NCBI GenBank assembly: GCA_025531455.1
Contig: JAMYHL010000040.1
Coordinates: 186,001-250,000 of the forward strand
Direction of reading: 5' to 3'
Length of the DNA stretch: 64,000 bases
DNA from: Apiotrichum sp. Y4204
Taxonomy: Eukaryota; Basidiomycota; Tremellomycetes; Trichosporonales; Trichosporonaceae
The notes under the pieces were generated by a model, which saw only the letters and a list, made by a program, of their open reading frames with translations, did no database searches and was not told where the DNA came from. Within the stretch, counting starts at the first letter, position 1, and each line of letters begins with the position of its first letter. The position numbers and the translations under genes were made by a program. Shown piece by piece: positions 58,093-64,000 of the stretch.

Positions 58093-59236
58093 ATGTCCGA
58101 GTACGTGTGGCCTTGCCGTGGGCGGAATCAACAGCAACTAACATACTCGCAGATACTGGGTCTCGAAGAAGCAGTACTGGTGCAAGTACTGCAACATCTG
58201 GATTCGTGATGACGCGCCCGTGAGTCATGTCAGACGCAGGTAGATGATTTCGCTCACTAACGTCCAGTCACGGAGTTTGCACGAGAGTGGCTTGAAGCAT
58301 CAAGGAAACAAGGAACGGTATATTCGTGAGATTTACCGCGGCGGCGAGCGCGCAAAGAGGGAAAAGGAGGCGAATGCCAAGGAGTTTGCGCGCATCGAGG
58401 CGGTGAGTGCTGCCAAGAGGGACGGGATGATCTCCGCTGAGCAATTTTCGCTGACTGATGCATAGGCTGCCAAAGCTGCTCATGCTAAAGACACGGGAGT
58501 GTACGCGGGCCGGCCGGTATCTGGTGGCGCGTCGCCTGCTGCTGCGAGCTCATCGCGCACGCGGCCAAAAGCGACGGGTGACAAGTGGTCCAACTATTCC
58601 TCCGCGACGCAGCTCGGATTCGACGACGAGGATACCAAGCTGAGCAGTTACGAGATTGAGCAGATGGTTCGAGGGCGCGGGACACAAGTCGGCAAATGGG
58701 AGGAAGTCAAGGAACCGGCACCGACTGCGAACGTCGTTTACGGGGAGGATGGCGTGCCGATGATGCCTCTTCCCCCGGCCGTCGACGAGGACAACCATGA
58801 GAACTTCAAATTTAGCCACAAGGACAAGCGGCCAATTCGAGACGTCTATGATGACGACGACTGGGATCCGAGCGTTCTGACCGGAATCAAGCTGAAGAGC
58901 AAGGAGCGGAAGCTTGGAGAGGGATCCACCGAGGCGGAAATGAAGGGCAATAAGGCGGGATGGGCCAAGGTCGGGTCCACGGGCGAGCAAATGGAAGGTG
59001 AAGTGAAGAGCGAAGTAAAAGCTGAGGGAGATGTAGAGGAGGTGAAGACGGAGAGCGATGTCAAGGTCGAGCCTAAGGATGGTGAGAATGGGCAGAACGG
59101 CGTGGCCACCGATGCCCCCGTGAAGTCCTCGCCCCCAGTTGATGTGAAGCCCGACGTCAAAACTGAGCCGGCAACGACAGGTGGTGGAAGCATGTTCAAG
59201 AAGCGTCGCCCGCCACCGTCGAGTCGCAAGAAGTAG
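58093..59236 (+). CDS. WBP4/FBP21-like U1-type zinc finger protein (spliceosome-associated)
   Basis: Four exons. The first holds only ATG TCC GA. The N-terminus is a matrin/U1-type zinc finger: MSEYWVSKKQYWCKYCNIWIRDDAPSRSLHESGLKHQGNKERYIREIYRGGERAKREK, with the C-x2-C-x(n)-H-x5-H pattern. This is characteristic of WBP4-type splicing factors, which join the spliceosome before activation. The middle has DDEDTKLSSYEIEQMVRGRGTQVGKWEEV and DDDDWDPSVLTGIKLKSKERK. A Lys/Glu/Val-rich repeat (VKSEVKAEGDVEEVKTE) leads to a basic MFKKRRPPPSSRKK tail. The WW domains of animal FBP21 were not seen. Convergent with UTP3 (52 bp between stops). Confidence 0.82.
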
Positions 59237-59288
59237 AGATGTTTGTTGTATAACAGTGCATGCAAATAGATGTCTATGTCCCTCCCGA

Positions 59289-61547
59289 TCAGAACTTGCG
59301 CGACTTGGAGACGGTAGAGATACCAGTCTTCTCTCCAGAGTATGATCCGCTGAGGGCACTCTGGCCACCCTTGTACACGGCGCGCTGCGAGCCGACCTTC
59401 TGCTTGGCCTTCTCGTACGCAAGCTTTTTCTTGACACGCGGGTTGCGGCCGGTCTTGGACCTGCGGGGAGTGAGACCGCGGTTCTTCTCGATTGCGCGGG
59501 TGAGTGCACGCGGTCCATCGGTCGTTTCATCCTCGAATGATGCGCTGAGAGGTTAGAATGATATGAGCAGAGCTTGCAAAGGACTCACAACTTGTCAGCC
59601 ATAAACTCGTCATGTGCGGCCGCCTTGGCCTCCTCCTTGGCGAGCTTGCGACGCTTGACAAGATCGTAATATCCATCATCACCTTCATCTTCGCCGTCGA
59701 CTTCGTCGCGCACCTCGCGTGCCCGCTTGCGGTCCGACTCTGTCCAGTCGGAACCATCGAGATCCTCGCCCTCGCCGCCCTTGGGTCCGTTCTTGCGCAG
59801 CGCGGCATCTCGGGCCGCCTGGCGGTCGCGGTACGGAATGTCGTCGTCGCCGCCCAAACGGCGGTCGCGGGCAGCCGAACGGCGGGCAGCAGTAGCAGCA
59901 ATCTTGGACGTGTGGAAACGGAGCGACTTCTTCTTCCGGTCCTTGTCGCCAGCATCTGCCTCGGAAAGAAGGGTGAGATCTCCAAGCGTCTCGTCCTCGT
60001 CAATGAACTGCTTGGCCTTCTTCTTCGACTTTTTGCTGGAGACAAAGTCTGGCTCTTCCATTGGCGTGAATGCCATAGGAGCCTTTTCCCCGTCTGCTTC
60101 CTCGTCCGAGCTTGACTCGACCACCTTTGCCTTTGCCTTTGACTTCTTCTTCTTCTTGTCCTTCTTGTCCTTCTTGTCCTTCTTGGCCAGGCTGCTCAGC
60201 AGCTTCGCGCCACCGGACTTGGCATCGGCAATAAGGTCGTCGAGCTCGTCATCGTCCAGGGCGTCCAGGTTCCAGAGGTTCCGCATGTCTTCCTCGTCGC
60301 CGATCGGCTCGCCCTCGTCACTGTCGCCAATGTCGTCATCTATCGGCGCCGTGTTTCCGCCCTCCTGCATGCGGCCCATAAGCTCGCGCTTGGCAGCCAT
60401 CATAGCGGTGAACTCCTCGTCGTCCTCGTCTTCCAGCTCCATGTCGTCGCGTATGAAGAGCTGGGGTCCGGCATCTGAAACAGATCCAGCCGCAAAGTCA
60501 AGCTCCTCGAGAGACGAGACGCCCTGCTTGAGATCCAGAAGGCGTTGAAGGATGGGGTGGTCACGCATGTCGGGGCGCTGGTCCGACGGAAGAGCGCACA
60601 GGTGGATGTAGAACGCCAAAGTTGTCGCGTAAGTGAGGAGTGTTTCTGCTGTCAGTTGACACTCAATGCCACCATGACTCACGGTAGTGCAGCCATCCAA
60701 GGCCCTTGTGCAGGCTCTCCTCTCCCTCGCGCTCCTTGGTCATCGCCTTGATTCCCCTCGCCGTCTTCTCAATCTTCCTGAGAACCAAAGGAAGGTCGCG
60801 AGCTAATGCGAGCTTCAGGGGCTCATGAGATTGAAGATGGCGGATGAGAGTCTCCGGGTCATCAGTCTCCGGTGCAGCGATGGTGACCGGGACAGCCTCA
60901 GACTCCTTGACCTCCGGTGCCGCGTATTCGACTTCGACATCGTCGAGACCCCAGTCATCCTCGCTGAGTGCCTCACGTGCGCGGCGCTGAAGCCTGCGAA
61001 CCTCCTTCTCCTCCATTTCTCGCTCCTCCTCGCGCTTCTCATCGTACACATCCTCCTTTTCCTTCTCCCTGCGTGTCGAAGGACGCGAGTAGTATTGCCG
61101 TCCCCATCCCTCCTCCTCCTCGTCATCTGATCCGGACTCAGAGGCCTCGTCCTCTGAGTACTCATCCGAGGAAACCTCCTCCTTTCCGTAACGTCCCTTC
61201 GTTGAGAGATCCGGCTTGACCTTCTCCTTTCGCTGCTTCGTCTTGGGTTGCTCCTCCCAGTCCTCCTCCTCATCCTCGTCATCGTACTCGACCTCCTCGC
61301 GACCACTCGGCACATCAAGGCGGAGCACTTCGTCGCCCTGTCCGGCATTGATGTCGTCGTCTTCCTCGTCGTCCCGGGGGTCAAATGATATATGGTCGCG
61401 CTTGAACATAACTGATGTTAGTCGTCGAGTGGCTCCAGGCAACGTACAGTCATCGACACCACCCTCTTCGAGCGTATCCTCATACTTCTCGATCTTGTCG
61501 ATGGTCGCGCCGGTCTTGGGCTTGCCCCCTTTTGATTTACGACCCAT
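59289..61547 (-). CDS. UTP3: U3 snoRNP/SSU processome protein Utp3/Sas10
   Basis: Utp3 (Sas10) is a small-subunit processome factor needed for 18S rRNA maturation. Four exons. It opens [24 protein letters not shown] and is extremely acidic. The Sas10/Utp3 domain is seen around [49 protein letters not shown] and [21 protein letters not shown]. Acidic and Lys-rich blocks follow, then the conserved C-terminus ([64 protein letters not shown]). One intron (61412-61447, 36 nt) is in frame and stop-free; removing it changes [19 protein letters not shown] to VDDFMFK. The start is the ATG at 61547; the frame stays open upstream but the extension is not family-like. Confidence 0.94.
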
Positions 61548-62116
61548 GGTGAGTGGGTGCGCTTTGATGTGAGCCGAGGTTGTTGTTGCTAATGAGGAGA
61601 GCGATGGGAGGCGCAACAGGTGGACAAAGTTGTAGGACCATTCAATTCTGTACGAGGATCTCATCTTCAACAACTTTTGCAAAGTGGAGGCACACCACGC
61701 GAGGACCCTGAGCTGAATGCGCTGTATGAAGGCCATAGGCGACGGAGTCAAATGTTTTGACCCATCACGTGACAAGCTGCTCTCCAAGCTTGCAAGCTTC
61801 CAAGCTCCCAAAGCTTCTAATCTCTGACATAATACGAGAGAGTGTGCTAAGCGCCTAACAGGTCCCTAGCTCCCTGCATCCTGTCCTAAGGCCGGTCAAA
61901 ACGTCAAAACCTGATGATATCATCTCCATCATCTCGGTCTCTACCGAAGCCCAGAATCCGAGTCTAGTCAACCACCGTCAGACCCAGGCAGTATTTGTCA
62001 ACAGATGATGCCCTCCTCCACATCCACTCTACACTTTATCTCTTCTCTTCGTTTTCATCACAACCGCTACCCGACAACGGCCTCTGATCCTATCCCCCAT
62101 TCTCTGTGCGACAGGG
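61548..62116. promoter_or_regulatory. Divergent UTP3/RAD4 promoter with TCACGTGA and AAGCTT repeats
   Basis: TCACGTGA palindrome at 61765-61772, then AAGCTT at 61785, 61793 and 61810 (with AAGCTC at 61801), and a 12-bp palindrome GATGATATCATC at 61913-61924. No gene seen. Confidence 0.5.
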
Positions 62117-64000
62117 ATGGACGATGCAGACGACATTTCGGCTTTCCGCTTGACGGCGTCGCAGGCGCGCTCTGTCACTCGCTTGGTCGAAAAAGACAAG
62201 CTGAAGAAGAAGCGCGAGAGGGCGGAGAAAAAGTCGAGAAAGGCGAAAGGAAAGGACAAAGGTACATGAGAAAGACTGTGTGGCCTGTGACTGAACTGTG
62301 TTAACACCCACCAAGACAGCGCCATTGAAATCCCATCCTCCCCATCAATCGTCAGCATTCGTTCCAGTACTTCGGAAGACGACGATGAAGATGAATTCGA
62401 GGAGGTGACGATCCCGGCTCACGATTTTGCTCTTGACGCGCCAGGGGAGGAAGACGAACCTATCGAAGGTGACGCCGAGAAAAGCTATCTAACAGAAGAG
62501 GAAGATGATGAGGCACAAGTTATCCGACTGGAGCTTGGGGGGAAAACGGAGGAGGAGAGGGCCAAGGAGCTGGAACTTTCGTTGCGCAAGTGAGTCGCGA
62601 ACTCCAACCAATGTGTGGGGCACATTCTCACCGCTGCAGGAAGCCGATCACTGCGAAAGATCGAGCAGTCCGGATGGATGTTCACAAAATCCACACCATC
62701 TCTCTGCTTGCGTCCGCGCGGATACGGAATCACTGGGCATCCGACGATGTTCTCAAGGCCCGCCTCCTCTCCCTTCTTCCCCATCATCTTCACGCTGCTT
62801 TTCACATATCTCCGAAACGCTTTCCTGATCGCGCTCAGCGATCTCGTCTATTCATTGAAGCGCTTCAGTCGTTGGCAACCTGGTGGACTCAAGCATTCTT
62901 TGACATCCCAGACGAGACTCTAGGTCAACGCACCAGGCCATGGGATGAAGTTCAGGAAGTGATAGACAGCCTCCCAGCTGTGGACAGATGGGAGCTCAAA
63001 GGCGGTAAATGGGCATCACGGTTCGTCAAGGTCCTTCCACCTGGTGGCGAAGATAAGGAAAGAACCCAAAATAAGCGAAAGGGGAAGGGGAAGGAGGAAG
63101 AAATGGACCCGATGATGGAGTCCCTCACGGAAGCGTTTGGCGGAGAACGCCTACGGTCGGTGAACAGCATGATGAAGAAGTGTCTTCAACAGGAAGGATC
63201 CCGCGACGTTTCGGCCCAGCTCTTTGTTTCACTCGCCCGCGCCTGTGGACTTGGTGCACGCTTGGTTGTGAGCATCCAGGCAGTTCCTTGGCGAGCGGAG
63301 AAAGTACCGGTCAAGAAGAAGGGCGCAGGAAGCGGTGGGCGTACCACGGCAAGTCGACAGGGCATGGGCACCGACCCTGTAAGTGAAGAGGACGAGATGG
63401 AGGAGGTACCCATCCCTGGCTCGTCCTCAACCCCGACTTCAGCAACGAAGAAGGCGAAATCGCGTGCGGGTCGTGTGCCCAAGTCGGATGATCCAGCAGA
63501 CGTGTATCGCCTGCGGAAGCCGCAATCCGTGCCCCAGACTGCGGGTTCGTCCCCGGCTGCCGCTCGGCCTGAACGACGAAAGTTGCGAAAAGAAGGTGAG
63601 TCGCGTTTGATCATCAACGCTCATTACAGTCATGACCGCTCAACCACCCGTGTTTTGGGCCGAGGTTTTTAGCCGCTCTGACCAACGTTGGGTTCCGGTG
63701 GATCCCGTGAAGGGAATCGTGAGAAAAAAGGCCCACTATATGCCTTCCACGGACAGCGGACCGGTTCGGATGGTTTACGTTGTGGCATATGAGGAAGGTA
63801 GGTGACCTCCGTCCTGACATGTCTTAACTAATAAAAGATGGATTCGCCCGCGACGTGACGCTACGATATGCCAAGAACTTCGGCGCAAGGACTGTGAAGC
63901 TTCGCCCGCTCGCAAAGCCAGGGGAGGAAGAATGGTGGTCGCAAGTAGTTCGTTTTCTTCAACGTCCGCAGCGATTGGTGAGCTTATGAAACGTACACAG
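62117..64000 (+). CDS. RAD4: Nucleotide excision repair damage sensor Rad4/XPC, partial
   Basis: Rad4/XPC with Rad23 recognises helix-distorting lesions and starts global-genome repair. The ATG at 62117 gives MDDADDISAFRLTASQARSVTRLVEKDKLKKKRERAEKK, then an acidic stretch. The transglutaminase-like fold follows: DRAVRMDVHKIHTISLLASARIRNHWASDD, FIEALQSLATWWTQAFF and SRDVSAQLFVSLARACGLGARLVVSIQAVPW. After a basic linker come VFWAEVFSRSDQRWVPVDPVKGIV and DGFARDVTLRYAKNFGART. Four introns are seen before the window ends inside the gene, ahead of the beta-hairpin DNA-binding domains. Divergent from UTP3. Confidence 0.92.

Noticed and set aside
61548..61733. N-terminal extension of UTP3 from an upstream in-frame ATG
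   Set aside because: The frame is open, but the extension is hydrophobic and unlike Sas10/Utp3 proteins, which start at MGRK; it overlaps the promoter region.
1..64000. Transposons, CRISPR arrays, rRNA and viral elements
   Set aside because: No reverse transcriptase, transposase, integrase, terminal repeats, spaced repeat arrays or rRNA-like sequence were found.

Overview
The window is nuclear DNA of a compact, GC-rich fungal genome. Two things point to a basidiomycete yeast of the Tremellomycetes type (for example the Trichosporonales). First, nearly every gene is broken by very short GT-AG introns (many 31-60 nt, typically GTGAGT donors and CTAAC/CTGAC branch points). Second, the gene set is fungal: EPL1 with a long polyglutamine tail, MSS51, TOA1, FCF2, BET4, KRE33. 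The species call is inference. No mobile element, CRISPR array, rRNA or convincing tRNA gene was seen.

Twenty-two protein-coding genes are supported. Left part (1-15 kb): TRM2 (cut by the left edge), RPT4, an NFKBIL1-like J-domain protein, CIA1, EPL1, FCF2 and free methionine-R-sulfoxide reductase. Middle (15-45.6 kb): RAD50, VPS11, BET4, MSS51, an F-box/WD40 protein, a very large HEAT-like protein with a C1-like zinc cluster (possibly UNC80-type), KRE33/NAT10, TOA1, mitochondrial uS2 (MRP4) and a Ser/Pro-extended acyltransferase-like protein. Then comes a 5.8 kb stretch without a recognisable gene (45649-51469). Right part (51.5-64 kb): a CAMK-type kinase, an ankyrin-like protein, a WBP4-like U1-type zinc finger protein, UTP3/SAS10, and RAD4/XPC (cut by the right edge).

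The genes are mainly unrelated housekeeping functions: tRNA and rRNA modification and ribosome biogenesis (TRM2, FCF2, KRE33, UTP3), transcription and chromatin (TOA1, EPL1), DNA repair (RAD50, RAD4), protein turnover (RPT4, F-box), vesicle traffic (VPS11, BET4) and mitochondria (MSS51, MRP4). They do not form a pathway cluster. The layout itself is striking: 17 of 21 neighbouring pairs are divergent or convergent, so most promoters are shared intergenic regions and most 3' ends face each other.

The most unusual signals are in gene structure. RAD50 and TOA1 each appear to have their ATG start codon split by an intron (AT|G), and BET4 has an intron directly after ATG. TOA1 also has a 16-nt internal exon. 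Introns go down to 31-32 nt, and two 36-nt introns (RAD50, UTP3) are frame-preserving and stop-free. The large HEAT-like gene carries an in-frame TAA followed one codon later by an in-frame ATG. Exon-intron calls were made by eye from splice signals and protein continuity, not from transcripts.
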